64,000 bases of DNA from Macrostomum hystrix. Its lineage: Eukaryota > Platyhelminthes > Macrostomidae. A program made the translations under genes and the position numbers. Numbering within the stretch: position 1 is the first letter of the stretch; each line of letters starts with the position of its first letter. The notes under the pieces are model-generated. The model had not been told where the DNA came from. It saw only the letters and a list, made by a program, of their open reading frames with translations, and did no database searches. This document shows, in pieces, positions 1-12,400 of the stretch. Location: positions 1,860,001 through 1,924,000 of the forward strand of contig CATNEN010000005.1 of assembly GCA_950097015.1 (NCBI GenBank). The letters are read 5' to 3'.

Positions 1-1011
1 AAGCAATGATTGTACCAGGCCTGGCAGTTGGCAGGAGTAACAACACCAACCGTATTGTTTGCAAATCTTTTCGAGCATGTCTCGTCGGTACGCTGCCTTT
101 GTTCGTCCTGCTAGTTCAAGCTGGCCAAGATTCAGGAATGCATTCATGTTGGTGGCTAGCTCCGCCTTGATGGCGGCCTAGCGCTTCCATGCAGAAATTG
201 CGTTCTCAACAGGCGTGAGAAACGCTAATTCTTCTCGACGACGCCAGGCAGTTCTTGGTCTTCACCACCGTTGTGGCTGCTCACATTGTCAAAAACTATA
301 TAGGTCGGCTCGTTGAAAGCTTGCTGCATGTTGCCCACCAAGATGTTCAGAAATTCGGCTAACAGCTCCCTCGTCATGCCGGTCGGGTAACTTTGGAAGT
401 GAATGACTCCGACGGTTCGAGAAATTGCACAACAAATAGTCAGCCGTGGTCCCTTCGATCCAGCGACACGTCGATTAGGCTCTCCGACCTTGCTGCGCTC
501 TGCCAAATGATCTTCTCGTCCAGCAATCAAATCCGAACTCATCAACATAGACCTTTGGGCGGTTCACGACCTCGGCAGAACACCACCACTCGCAGTAGGC
601 TCGACGCTGTTGGAGATTCTCTGGTGAGTTCTGCTCCACGGACAGGTTCCTCACCAGCCTTGTCGTGTAGAGAAGCCCATCGAGATGACGACTAATGGTT
701 GTAAGCGACACTTCAGGCTTCGCCGGAAATCGAGCGTGCAGTCCAGCTTTGATCTCAGCCAGAGTAACACTGGGATTTGTCTCGATTGTATTCTCCATGA
801 ACTCCAGCATGTCCTGATCCACTCGTGCGAATGTACGGCCACCTTTTGGTAACTTTTCTACTCGTCCACTGCTAACAATAGCATACGTAGTGGTTCTCTT
901 GGTACCTAAAGCATGAGCAAGGTGAACGAAGTCGTCACCATTTTCATGGGCAATAATTAAGCGCCTCCTGTCGTTGTCGCTGACTTTGACGTTGACACGC
1001 GCCACGGCCAT
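1..1011 (-). mobile_element. Tc1/mariner-type transposase, decayed, runs off window start
   Basis: An open frame from ATG at 1011 to about 475 holds the N-terminal helix-turn-helix DNA-binding part and the first catalytic block (VDEFGFD, first Asp of the DDE triad). The reading then moves to another frame (about 548-225) with GSKGPRLTICCAIS and FDNVSSH (second Asp). It shifts again near 225, where the third frame reads FLTPVENAISAWK, the expected catalytic Glu block. A stop follows that block, and recognisable sequence continues to base 1. The order of blocks is that of an IS630/Tc1/mariner transposase acting by cut-and-paste. At least two frame changes and one stop mean it cannot make an active enzyme. 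The other end lies outside the window, so terminal repeats could not be checked. Confidence 0.85.
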
Positions 1012-1526
1012 ACAAAAGGCTAAACGGCAGGGCTAACCGAGAAAATGTTTAATAGGACAACAACTATGTATTCATCTGAAGCCTAAATCCATGTTACATG
1101 TAGGCCGCATAGCTCGTAAATGGTACACGTAGTCTATGGCAAAAAGGAATAGTTTGTGGAAAAGTTACGACTTGTGTTGTGTCAATAATGTTGTGATGGA
1201 GACGAAAGAGGGGAGGAAAACAAGAAGAATATATTATATTATATTAAATTGGAGTTTTGGAGTGGCGACAAACCCAGTTGAGATGTTTTGGGGCTAAAAA
1301 AGTATTTCAGCTCCGCTCCGCATCCTTGCAGCTGAAGAAAGCTGGTTGGCTGACGAATCGCCAGCTGTCGTGTCTTGCCTTAACATCTCCTTCTCCAACT
1401 CTTCCAAGCTTCTTCCGTCCGAGGTCCGAGGTGCGAGCCCCCACCAAAAGGGCCCGTTCCGGAATCCGAGAGGACGTCAGAGAAGACGCTTTCAGGGCGG
1501 TGCGCTCGCGATAAAAAGGCCGCGAG
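1012..1526 (+). other. Upstream region of the SLC46-like gene
   Basis: No gene recognised. It includes an AT-rich patch at 1230-1248. The region from 1257 to 1526 becomes GC-richer and probably holds the promoter and 5' UTR of the transporter that starts at 1527. ORFs seen here run into the transporter in wrong frames and are shadows. Confidence 0.4.
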
Positions 1527-3092
1527 ATGCTGACAGACGCTGCCAAGCGACGCATCTCCTCCTACCTGGTGATGCTCGTGTTCTTTCTCTACAAGGCGTC
1601 CGAGAGCCTTCTGCAGCCGTCAGTCCGGATCTACATCTACCAGCAGGTGTGCCTTGGCGAAGGCATGCCTCTCGCAGTGTGCGAATATCAACAACCGGAC
1701 GATTGGCACTCGATCGGCTTGCGACGCATGACAGCCCAGGAAGAGAACGAGTTGCAGCGAAAGGCGTCCAACTACCTGCTGGCGTACCGGATTCTGCTGA
1801 ACCTGCCCGCCGTGCTCTTCTGCCTGTTCGCGGGCTCGTGGAGCGATCGCGTTGGCCGCAAGTACCCGATGATGCTGCCGCCACTGGGTGCGGTTCTCGC
1901 GGTCGGCTGCTTCGCGATCGGCAGCGCAGTCAGCGGCGCCGCCACCCTCGCCTGGGTGCTGGCGGGCGCCACCGTGTACGGATTCTTCGGCAAGTCCACC
2001 GTCATGACCATGGCCTGCAGCAGCTACGTCGCCGACACGAGCAGCCGCGAGGAACGCACGGAGCTTCTCGGTCGCCTTCTGGCAATGAACTTCTTCGGCA
2101 TCTTCCTGGGCTCACTGCTCACGGGAGTGATCCAGACCTACGGCAGCATCCATGCTGTACTGATTATCATTCTTGTGGTCAATCTAGCTCTTGAGCTGAC
2201 CATTGTGCTGCTCGTCCGAGAGTCTGTAGACACCGCCGACGTCGCTCCCTGCCTTCAGCTGGCCTGTCCGTGTGTGAACACCAGCACCAGGAGCCTCTCT
2301 GTGCGCGACTCCATCGGCTTCCTGCTGCGCAGTCGACCGCAGCAGCTGATGCTGGTGTTTCTGTTCGCTTCTCTCTGCGTCAACCAGATCTGCAAGCAGG
2401 GAGAGCAGGATGTCATTCTGCTGCTGGTCGAGCACGCTCCATTCAACTGGCCCGGCCAGTACTACGGCTACTACCTGTCCGTGTACTATGCCTGCATGGG
2501 ACTCAACCTTGTGCTCATCCTGCCGCTGTTGACGCGCTCTATGAAGCCTCGCGACTCCGCCCTGATCATGATCGGCCTGCTCATGAAGATTATTCGCCTT
2601 GTCATCACCAGCCTCGCCCAGACCACCTGGCTGCTGTTCGCTAGCGCCGTGCTTGGCTGCTTCGCGGGGTTCATTGTGTCCGCCACCAAGTCGATGACTT
2701 CCAAACTGGTCGACGAAGCCGAGATAGGCCAGACATTCTCGCTGCTGTCCTGCGCTGAAGCACTAGCCAATCTGATTGGTCCGGTGGTGTTCATGCCGAT
2801 CTACGCCGCCACCGTCGACTTGTTTCCTGGAATGATCTTTAGCCTTGACGCTGGAGTGCACTTTCTTCTGCTCTGCTGCTTCCTGAAGATCTACCTAAGC
2901 GGCGGTGACGCTGATGACAACGAACAGGCGTTGGTTGGCGCCGAGGAGGGCGCCGGTTGCGGCGGGGACGTCAACGGCGAGCTGACGCCCATCGCCGGAA
3001 CGGAGCGGGGCAAGCCAGGAATCAGTGTGCATCGAGTTCGTCAGCGTTCAACCGGAGAGTCCAACGAAGCAGCCGATTTGGACAAACCTTGA
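1527..3092 (+). CDS. SLC46-family (proton-coupled folate transporter-like) MFS transporter
   Basis: A 521-residue, single-exon major facilitator protein with about 12 hydrophobic segments. Family marks are the first helix ending in FLYKASESLLQP, followed by IYIYQQVC and a short extracellular loop with Cys. The loop after TM2 reads GSWSDRVGRK (about 103-112), the MFS signature that in SLC46A1 carries the conserved Asp and Arg. Between the two halves is PFNWPGQYYGYYLSVYYAC. The C-terminal tail from about residue 470 is hydrophilic and acidic. SLC46 members move folates, haem or small muropeptides across plasma or lysosomal membranes; the substrate here cannot be told. The ATG at 1527 sits directly before the conserved N-terminal helix. 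Length fits the family (about 450-500) plus a longer tail. Absence of introns is unusual beside the split genes around it and could reflect a retrocopy or intron loss. An AATAAA lies at 3497. Confidence 0.9.
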   Translation: MLTDAAKRRISSYLVMLVFFLYKASESLLQPSVRIYIYQQVCLGEGMPLAVCEYQQPDDWHSIGLRRMTAQEENELQRKASNYLLAYRILLNLPAVLFCLFAGSWSDRVGRKYPMMLPPLGAVLAVGCFAIGSAVSGAATLAWVLAGATVYGFFGKSTVMTMACSSYVADTSSREERTELLGRLLAMNFFGIFLGSLLTGVIQTYGSIHAVLIIILVVNLALELTIVLLVRESVDTADVAPCLQLACPCVNTSTRSLSVRDSIGFLLRSRPQQLMLVFLFASLCVNQICKQGEQDVILLLVEHAPFNWPGQYYGYYLSVYYACMGLNLVLILPLLTRSMKPRDSALIMIGLLMKIIRLVITSLAQTTWLLFASAVLGCFAGFIVSATKSMTSKLVDEAEIGQTFSLLSCAEALANLIGPVVFMPIYAATVDLFPGMIFSLDAGVHFLLLCCFLKIYLSGGDADDNEQALVGAEEGAGCGGDVNGELTPIAGTERGKPGISVHRVRQRSTGESNEAADLDKP

Positions 3093-3885
3093 CGGCTCAC
3101 AGTAGCAATGCCGAACTCCACATGGGAATTAATCATCTTCGTGAATGAAGCCGGCTCAGGGAAAATACTCGAGGACTGGCTGCAGTACATGAAGACAGTG
3201 CAAGAAGAGAAATGAAAATTAACGCATTGAGCTCAGCTGATAACAGTTCATCTCTCATGTCGGGGCAGTTAAGCAAAGCGTGTTGTTTTGTGACTGCTGC
3301 CCACTAAAGTAAATTATTCATGTTTTATTTAAACAGCTGTCTGTTGGCAACTGTTAGTTCAAATGAAACTGTAACGATTCCTTTTGTGACATTCAGGAAC
3401 CCCGAATAACGAATGTACTTTAAAGGACAGTTCAAACACTCTTTCGATATAATTATTGTTAAGCAAAAGAATGTAACCGCAAAGTCACTGATTGTTAATA
3501 AATTTTATTGAGTCTCGTCGGGAAGAGAGAAAAAGTTCAAGATGGACTCTGCACTGAGCAATGACGGATTTCACAGCATTCAAACACTATTTATTCTATG
3601 TTCTTAATTAATTTATTTGTACAGTAAGCAACAGTAAGCAACCTATTAAAACAAATCAACTTGACTGGGCCAGTGTCAATGGCACAATCCGTCATATTGT
3701 CCATAAAACATCAATATGCTTTACGGTTGGACACATTTTAGCTTATAAAAATATACATGGACTTCTACAGCTGGATGCTAGCTATAGAAGTCCATGGTTG
3801 CATACAAGAGGAACTCTTATCAGAATTAAAATATTATTGAAGCCTTGACAAGTCCGCACTTATAAAGTAATCCTATTATATATTG
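3093..3885 (+). other. 3' UTR and spacer after the transporter
   Basis: Contains the likely 3' UTR up to the AATAAA at 3497. The remainder is AT-rich, with a short imperfect inverted repeat near 3760-3795 (ACTTCTACAGCTGG facing TAGAAGTCCATGG). No gene seen. Confidence 0.4.
3497..3502 (+). terminator. Polyadenylation signal AATAAA of the SLC46-like gene
   Basis: AATAAA about 405 bases after the stop at 3092, the first canonical signal downstream on this strand. Confidence 0.5.
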
Positions 3886-4275
3886 ATGGGAGATGGGATA
3901 AGAGGGATGGGGTGAGAGAGATGGGATAAGAGGGATGGGATGAGAGAGATGGGATGAGAGAGATGGGATAAGAGGGATGGGATGAGAGAGATGGGATAAG
4001 AGGGATGGGATGAGAGAGATGGGATGAGAGAGATGGGATGAGAGAGATGGGATAAGAGGTATGGGATGAGAGAGATGGGATGAGAGAGATGGGATAAGAG
4101 GGATGGGATGAGACAGATGGGATGAGAGAGATGGGATGAGAGAGATGGGATGAGAGAGATGGGATAAGAGGGATGGGGTGAGAGAGATGGGATAAGAGGG
4201 ATGGGATGAGAGGGATGGGATGAGAGAGATGGGATGAGAGAGATGGGATAAGCGGGATGGGATGAGAGAGATGGG
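3886..4275. repeat. Minisatellite, 14-bp unit, about 27 copies
   Basis: The unit is GGGATGAGAGAGAT, alternating with GGGATAAGAGGGAT. Purine-only on the + strand apart from T. Long ORFs on the minus strand here (Pro/Ser/His/Leu repeats) are products of the repeat and not genes. Confidence 0.95.
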
Positions 4276-6021
4276 ATTGTGCTGTTAGCTTGTACCTTAT
4301 CTCTAAGCCCACTTTCGATGCCCAGAACTTTTCTTACCTAGCTGGGCTCATTTACTTATATCCCTAATCAGGTTAGAGAAAAATGGTGTTGCAACTAAAA
4401 AAGCAATCTGCCAGCTCAAACGCCCTCACATATGCAGGCGTGGACTCTCCTTAGGAAAGTTTCTCAATTCCGTCCCACAAGTCGCTTCCAACGCGGCCCT
4501 GAAAATTGAGCGGTGCCTGCTCCATAGCATTTTTTAGCGGGCTGCATGGTCGACTGAGCTCAATTTTCTCCTCAAAACCGCTGGGGACTTCTGGTGGGAA
4601 GAAAATACAGAGGGCTCTGGCTTGGAGAGACAGAGAGAATGGAAGGGGAAATCTGCAAAGAAAATGCTGGAGCTGGGTGGATGCTGTGTTTTCCCGTCTA
4701 TTTGAGTGGCCTGGCAATTTTCTAATCTAAATAACTTCCCGCAGCGAGAGAAAGTATTTGGCACGCATGTCGCACTGAAGGTCACGAGCTCGAATCCGCG
4801 GCCAGGCATTATTAATTTAGGGCGCTAGAAAGGCACAGTTGAGAGTGTACACTGGCTGACAATGAGAAATGTACACTCCAGTGTACATTTCTCTGCTATT
4901 TTAAAAGTGACATTAATTAACATTGGTAGACTAAAATTATTTGAAATATATAAATTACCCTGTCCTTTACTCCCCCCTTCTCTGTGCTTGTTTAAGTTGT
5001 TTACGCTCGCTCTTATCCCTCTTATTTGTACTTTCTCCTATCTCCCTCTATCTGTTCAACTTATTATCTAACCTTCACTTCTCTTTCCTTTCCCTCATCT
5101 CTGATTGGCTCGTCTAATCGTCTCTCTTTCCTCACCCTCTCCTTTTCAGCTCTTACCCTCTGGCCCGTCCTTACTCGTGTTACCCTTCTGCCCCTCCTTA
5201 TCTCTTGGTTAAAATATTTGATTCTCGACTAGAGGGCTTCGGCCAGCCGTTTTCGATTCTTTCAGGCCGTCAACACTGGCTCTTACTGCGAAGACTCAAT
5301 TTATTTAATAAGTCGCTACATGGCGCCTAATATTATAATTAAAATATTAGTTTCGCCCTGAACTCTTTAAAGTAGTTGAAAAATATCAATGACACCAGAA
5401 ATATGGTGTCTATTTAGTACTGAGTCTGCTATTTTCTATTTACATGGACAAGATGAGTTTAGCTATTTCAATATCGCGTTAACTTAAATAAAATCTACAG
5501 ATTGGACTCAAACACGATAGAAATCATTGCATTGCTATTTTTTGAAAAATTATCCCATTAAAGGATAACTGACAAATCAAACAGGCGGTATTTAGCTACT
5601 GCAAATGTACTTTTACTCGCCAGTGCGATAAACTGCTTTGCCTGAGCACTGCTCAAAACCGCAGATTGAGCAGCGCTGTTTGAGTCGACTGTGAGGCGTC
5701 TGGTCGCTTTGCCAATCAATTATTTTATTGATCACTTTCACTGACAAATGCAGTCAAGGCTCTTGTTACTCAGTCACTGGCTCTCCATCTCACGGTCTCC
5801 CAGCTGCCCACATCGCTGCACCAGCTCTTGTCCTACTAGCAAGCAGATGGCACACTGCAAATATTAAACTATAACAAAAGGGAGCGAAGATGTTCAAACT
5901 TTGTTCTCAGATTCTAAGGCACATTAAATATGGATTTATTTCAGCTGCTCAACAAGTTATCTGTGTGAGTGGCTTGTTTTAGCAAGAATACTTAATTTTG
6001 ACACTGCAATATGATTCGCTG
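4276..6021. other. Intergenic, no gene recognised
   Basis: AT-rich non-coding sequence with one SINE fragment (4740-4870). Overlapping short ORFs on both strands at 4451-4809 have no recognisable domain. Pyrimidine-rich sequence runs from 4970 to 5220. Confidence 0.4.
4740..4870 (+). mobile_element. tRNA-derived SINE fragment (family B)
   Basis: It has a tRNA B-box-like GGTCACGAGCTCGAATCC, then GCGGCCAGGCATTATTAATTT and a body with GTGTACACTGGCTGACAATG. The same order occurs in the longer copy at 34731-34990 (GAGCTCGATTCCGCGGCGAG, later GTGTGCACTGCCTGACGATG). The copy is truncated after about 130 bases. Confidence 0.55.
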
Positions 6022-6211
6022 ATGAGATCTGACACAGTGACAGCTCAAACATGAGGATCTGAGACAACGACAGCTTAAACCTGAGGATCTGACACAATGG
6101 CAGCTCGAACCTGGGGATCTGAGACAATGGCAGCTGAAACCTGAGGATCTGAGACAATCACAGCTCAAACCTGAGGATCTGATACAATGACAGCTGAAAC
6201 CTGAGGATCTG
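6022..6211. repeat. Minisatellite, 30-bp unit, about 6 copies
   Basis: The unit starts CCTGAGGATCTGAGACAATG and continues CAGCTGAAA, with 10-15% divergence between copies. Confidence 0.85.
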
Positions 6212-6719
6212 GAAGTAATCCTTAGGATTGACAATCTCCCTGCCAAGTAAACAACGGGATCTGAAAACGAGGATCTGTATTTTCCAGAATTGAGCCACAT
6301 TATTTGAGTTGATCTGCACTTTAGACACATACGAAATAAGCGATATTTAGTCTGTGTCGCCAGCCCATCTATTAGTTCACACATCAAAAAGTGATTACAA
6401 ATGAGAAATTACTAAAGCATACAAAAAGTACTTTACACTACTTATTATCAGGCTACTATTGAAGTGGCTAGAATGTAATGAATTTTAGTATGTAGGAAAT
6501 GAGGCCTATCTACAGACTAGATAGGTATATGTGGAGTATTAGCATGCAGCCTCATTAGGCAAACGACATGCACAGATACTAACTGACCATCTCAGTTGAG
6601 CACTTGGATGTATGTTGCCACTGATTGGAGCGACTCAAAAATTGGGAAAATGTTGCAAAGAAGTGAGTTCTTTTATCTTTCACAGCAAAAAATTTTCCAG
6701 TAGAGATAGGGGAAATCAC
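6212..6719. other. Intergenic, no gene recognised
   Basis: AT-rich sequence with no ORF that resembles a known family and no repeat structure noticed. Confidence 0.3.
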
Positions 6720-6945
6720 TGCAGCCCAGTAATTAGAGATTTGCGATTGTGACTAGGAGGTCAAGAGTTCGATTCTCAGGCCAAAGGGAAGAAAATTCAT
6801 TATTTTACTCACTTGTAAATTGGCTATCAGCTGGTGTAATTCGGGTGGGCCTTCACAGACCATGGACTGAACAGTTGTACACAGCTTTGGAAGGCTGTGG
6901 CTGTACATCTGGCCCAACAGTGCTAGGCCTGTGACAAAAATGATC
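6720..6945 (+). mobile_element. tRNA-derived SINE (family A)
   Basis: The tRNA-like head shows an A-box-like CAGTAATTAGAGAT and a B box GAGTTCGATTC. The body has GACCATGGACTGAACAGTTG, then TACACAGC and TCTGGCCCAACAG. The body is shared with the copy at 59059-59297, where the tail is (ATT)n. RNA polymerase III internal promoters are expected from the tRNA head; activity is unknown. Confidence 0.65.
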
Positions 6946-7329
6946 CCAAACATGATTTCAACAAGGTTTCGTTTCAACGGGTTTCGCTACAATGGCCCAG
7001 TGTACACACTTTGGGATGCCATGCAGCTTCCTCAGTTCCGATCGATGCCTAAATCAATCGATTAGGAAAAGGAGATTTAGTTAAGCTTCACCTATCAGCG
7101 GTTAGTCGTCGAGAAGGACTTCAAACCCACGAGAGCTGTCAAGGCTGTCCAATATGTATAATGCAACACCATCTGCTTGTCACACTCAACCCACGCACAA
7201 GAATTTACTTGGAGATGTTATTTTTGGCTGCACTTCTAGGAAAATAAAGCACTTGGCTGATTTGAGTACATAAAAAGCTGCTATGGTAAACTATGCATTC
7301 TTACATACACTTAATGCTATGGTACATTA

Positions 7330-7688
7330 GTACACGAGACAGACTTTAAGACACTCCAGGTACATAAGACACACTGCAAGACACTCCAGGTACATAAGAC
7401 ACACTGCAAGACACTCCAGGTACATAAGACACACTCCAAGACACTCCATGGGTACATAAGACACCCTTCAAGACACTCCAGGTACATAAGACACACTCCA
7501 AGACACTCCAGGTACATAAGACACCCTTCAAGACACTCCAGGTACATAAGACACACTCCAAGACACTCCAGGTACATAAGACACCCTTCAAGACACTCCA
7601 GGTACATAAGACACACTCCAAGACACTCCAGGTACATAAGACACACTCCAAGACACTCCAGGTACATAAGACACCCTTCAAGACACTT
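7330..7688. repeat. Minisatellite, 30-bp unit, about 12 copies
   Basis: The unit starts AAGACACTCCAGGTACATAA. Two variants (ending ACACTCC or ACCCTTC) partly alternate, giving a 60-bp higher-order period in the middle. Because 30 is divisible by three, the minus strand stays open in two frames; these ORFs are not genes. Confidence 0.95.
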
Positions 7689-8439
7689 TGTTATGTAGAT
7701 AAGGGCGATAAAAATGCTTGCATAAAAATCTTCAACACAGAATTTATCTGCAAGACAGGCTATGACAAAAATCCCATTTCTAAATGGGATCGTTGATCAA
7801 ATTTCAGATTTCCTGATTTCCTGAGCAGTGATGTGAGATGACTGACTAATTAGGCGAAAAATCTTCAACCTAGGCCTGAATCTGACACCCACAAGAGCAT
7901 TGCTTTGAGGCAGATTAAAGATTTCAGCAAAATAATTATATGAAAGAATGCGATAGAGCCAATTGAACTGATTGAAATATGAAGACAATAACCCCATTCC
8001 TTCTCTTCAAAGGCCTGCTTGGTTTCACGACTTTCTCAACACCTAAATTTCCCAATCCCAAAGCCGAAACTCAAATCCGCCTGACAAAGACATCTATCTA
8101 TCACTTGCTCTCAAAATCCCTCCTGTCACGGATACCAGGCGACTACTGCTCAAAGAAAAATAAATAAAGATTGACGTGACCCATTGTTGAGAGTTTTCCG
8201 TTGACAAGGTTTCAACTGAAAGTTAAGTTCATGTTATTTATAAATCATCTATCGTTGCTATGCAATGAGTTGGTGCCTGGCACTGGGTACAAACGGAGGT
8301 CACAGAATAGGAAAACACTAGTTCCTTTCCGGCTAAACTTGATAGATGAGTTGGGACAACTCTGGTTTGGGTGACATTGCTGTGAATGGGATTTGGCTTG
8401 TAGGCAGCGGCAGCTGAGAAAAACACGAAATGGGATATT
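7689..8439. other. Intergenic, no gene recognised
   Basis: AT-rich spacer. A 62-codon + strand ORF at 7979-8167 has no recognisable feature. Confidence 0.3.
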
Positions 8440-8830
8440 TAAAAAGAAGTGAATGGGATGAAAGATGTGGGGTTTGGAGGAAATGGGATGGGATGAAAGG
8501 TGCGGGATTTGAACGGAATGGGATGGGATGAAAGGTGTAGGATTTGGAGGAAATGGGATGGGATGAAAGGTGTGGGATTTGGAGGAAATGGGATGGGATG
8601 AAAGGTGTAGGATTTGGAGGAAATGGGATGGGATGAAAGGTGTGGGATTTGGATCGAGGAAATGGGATGGGATGAAAGATGTGGGATTTGGAGGAAATGG
8701 GATGGGGTATGAAAGGTGTGGGATTTGGATCGAGGAAATGGGATGGGATGAAAGATGTGGGATTTGGAAGGAATGGGATTTAAAGGAAACGGGGTGGGAT
8801 GAAAGGTGTGGGATTTGTAGAAAATAGGGC
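8440..8830. repeat. Minisatellite, about 34-bp unit, 11 copies
   Basis: The unit starts AATGGGATGGGATGAAAGGT and continues GTGGGATTTGGAGG. Some copies carry an extra ATCGAGGA. Long ORFs on both strands reflect the repeat. Confidence 0.9.
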
Positions 8831-9451
8831 GATGTGAAATCGATGGGATTTGAAGGCACTGGCGTGGAATAAATGAATTTGGGGCTCGTGCTCTGAATTT
8901 GTAGAAAGAAATCTACATGCGCCATCAATGAATGTGCTAAGCATCTCATTGGGGTGAATATCTGTAATCAGTCTGTTTACGTGTTGCTCTGACAGTCTAA
9001 CCGCTTCTTAAATAAATAAGTAATAGTAAATAAATAAAGTAAATAAATTTCTTGATATAAGCAATACTAAGCTGACGGCAAAATGCTTATACTTCTACTG
9101 AGCAAGTAGTCTGATAAGAAAATAATCTTCAAAAAGTTCCGACAAAAAGTCAGTCTATGAAGCTACGAGTATAACAATCAAGTCTAAGTTCCGTTTGTTA
9201 AATTATTATTGCCACAATTCAGCGACTATACACATAATAGTATGTACACCTATACACCTGACAAAGTTGGTGTATTCTTCTAAATTTCAAAGTAAAAAGC
9301 CGAATTCATCTCAATTCTGGAAATGAAAGCCACACACACAACATAAAATGATGACGGCTTAGCGATTGCATCGAATTTTTGTAATTAATTTCTGTTTTTT
9401 GAAGTATGCAAATGAAAGCAACAGCCAAGTAAGACAGACCTTTAGGCAGAG
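8831..9451. other. AT-rich spacer
   Basis: No gene seen. Probably includes the 3' UTR of the minus-strand gene that ends at 9452. Confidence 0.3.
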
Positions 9452-12400
9452 TCAGTTTTCGAGTTGGTTTTTTATTTCACCACCCGTAGACGCAACACTC
9501 ATCCGTTGCCCCTTCTGCTGAAGAAATCGCTGCCGCATGAACACCAGGGGCACGGCTTTCGAGTGTTGCTTGTCATTTAATCTCTCCGAAATCTGGCTGC
9601 TGTCAGTGACCAGTTCTCGCATATCAGCAAAGCAGGCAAAATTTTCACGCAATATTCTCTCACAGACCTGGTGCGGAACAAGAAGCATGTGTTTCTCGAT
9701 TCAAAACAAAATTTCTTTAGGAGTGCATATTAGTTAGAGAATACTATTTTCCTTTGAAACTATTTCCGACCGCTCGATACCACAATGGACTTTTTGAGAC
9801 CACTTTGGACCTTAGGAGACTGCTATGGACCTTAGGGGACTACTTTGGACCTTAGGAGACTGCTTTGGACCTATGTAGATTTACAATAAAAACTTCCAGG
9901 ACGCTAAAACCAAGTCGTGTCTCTTAGAGCTATCTGTCGTTCTTTATCAGACGTATTTTCTGAAACTTTTACCAAAAAGGAGTCCTGATAAAATAAACCA
10001 ACAGTAAATTGTACAGTACTATTTGCATCCCTCACCCGAGCGGAAGATGTTCGTTCTCCCTGAATTTCAATCTGAGCGAATTTCGTCCACGCGTCTGAAC
10101 CTCGAGTTCGCCGGTACAGAATCGGTCGCAGAATTCTCAACTGACATCGGGTCAGGATAGCAATCTTTTTTATGTTTTGCGCATAGCAGTTTAATATGTG
10201 CAACAAGTCAGGACTCAGCATCAATACGAACACTAGGTGAGAATTGAGACTCTTTACTTCGCTCCCAAAGCCTGCAAGTTAGTAGTTTATAAACATGTCA
10301 TATTAGATACCGTACGCAGGCACAAACCCACACAGGGTGTGTGCAGGCATTGTTACGCTCTCACTGTGCCTTGTACGTTCGCCCAAATGAACGTGGCCTC
10401 GCCCCAGGGACCTTGATAGTCATGTATGGCATGATTTTCAACAGTGGAACTACCAAGAGGGGGGAATTCCCCCCTGAAAATTTTTTGTGCTGCACCCGAA
10501 CGGACCAGCGCAAGCACACGAAACTCAAGAAAACGGGCCAACCTTTTGTTGCGCATCTTCTGAAACAAGAATCAAGTCGCCAGCTCTTCCGACCGTTGAG
10601 ATATTCAGTGTTTCTGGCCGAAGGTCATGCAGATTTTTCTCATAAGCGCTAGTGTATTGCATACACCCATATTACATGATTTAGCACTGCGCCTCAGTGC
10701 GGCATTGCCAGGCCATTCAAAATTGATCAGCATGTCACCCGAATGTGCCCGCACATCTCCGTCTTCAGTGGTCACCTACCTTTATCTAGACGGATTTGCT
10801 GGACCTTCAAGTGCTACAATAGGTGGAACTATAAGGCAACAATGGACACGCTGACGCGAATATCTTTAATTTCACAGATCAAGCCAAAATATTCGGCGCA
10901 GCTCAACCACAGTACACCATCACCTAGTCTGTCAACCAATCAGTCACCACCCAACGCTGTTAGCATTCAGGCGCTGCAAAAAATCTAGTTTCCACCTTAT
11001 TATAAAAACGGGTGGCAAAATGGCTTGGCAGTCCTACTGTTAACGCGTTTTTTATCAAATAAACACATGTCAACTCACTTTTCCAGTGATGCATCTTTGT
11101 CTTAGCCAGAAATCTGTTCAAATCCGTTGACTGACAACGTTTTCTTTGCGGCAAACTCTTGCCAGTGCTTTCTCCGTTGACTTTCTCGGGTGAATCTGTC
11201 AACGCCGGCGATGGCATTTTGGTTGCCTTCGTATCGACCGATGCAGCCTCTTGCGTCCCAGATGTTCTCTTAGTCAATTTAGCCGATTTGCCACAACCTT
11301 TTGAATTCTTCTTTTTTTGATCGGGTTCTTCTGTCAACGTCGGCGATGGCTTGTTGATTGCCTTCGTATCGACCGATGCAGCCTCTTGCTTCAAGGTACC
11401 AGATGAACTCTCAGTCAATTTAGTAAATTTGCCAGAACCTTTCGAATTCTTCTTTGTTTGATCGGGTGAATCTGTCAATGTCGGCGATGGCTTGTTGATT
11501 GCCTTCGTATCGACCGATGCAGCCTCTTGCTTCAAGGTCCCAGATGTGCTCTCAGTCAATTTGCCAGAACCATTCGAATTCTTCTTTGTTTGATCGGGTT
11601 CTTCTGTCAACGTCGACGATGGCTTGTTGATTGCCTTCGTATCGACCGATGCAGCCTCTTGCTTCAAGGTACCAGATGTGCTCTCAGTCAATTTAGTCAA
11701 TTTGCCAGAACCTTTCGAATTCTTCTTTGTTTGATCGGGTGAATCTGTCAATGTCGGCGATGGCTTGTTGATTGCCTTCGTATCGACCGATGCAGCCTCT
11801 TGCTTCAAGGTACCAGATGTGCTCTCAGTCAATTTAGTCAATTTGCCAGAACCTTCTGAATTCTTCTCTGTTTTAAACGACGATGATATTGTAGCTTCAT
11901 CATTGTCTGTGCTGTTCAAATCTGTAGCTGCATCATTGTCTGTGCTGTTCAAATCTGTAGCTGCATCATTGTCTGTGCTGTTCAAATCTGTAGTTGCATC
12001 ATTGTCTGTGCTGTTCAAATCTGTAGTTGCATCATTGTCTGTGCTGTTCAAATCTGTAGTTGCATCATTGTCTGTGCTGTCCGAGTCTGTATCAGAGACT
12101 CTATAATGAACACCTGCCGACTTCTTGACGATTTCGTACTCAGTGTATGTTCCGTTCTGGTGCTTTGAGACGCCTTGGCTGTCAGACTTACCTGCCTCTT
12201 CCTCCGCTAAGGAACTGCTGTCAACTCCGTCTTCCGTTTCAGCGGAAGATGACAGCTCGGAAGTGGATTCCGATTGACTCAAATTTATTTTAGCTTCTGT
12301 CTTACTACTCTTATTATTAGTTTGCCTATTTTTAGAGACAGGAGCATTGCTAATTAGTTTTTGCGTGTCTCTCTTGTAATCACAACAGACGTACATTGTA

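Noticed and set aside
1346-2194. 282-codon + strand ORF overlapping the transporter, and a minus ORF at 1492-1884
   Set aside because: Shadow frames of the GC-rich SLC46-like CDS, without domains.
10353-10652. Overlapping + and - ORFs in the intron of the Ser/Thr-rich gene
   Set aside because: Neither connects by splicing to the neighbouring exons; probably an old repeat containing a GGGGGGAATTCCCCCC palindrome.
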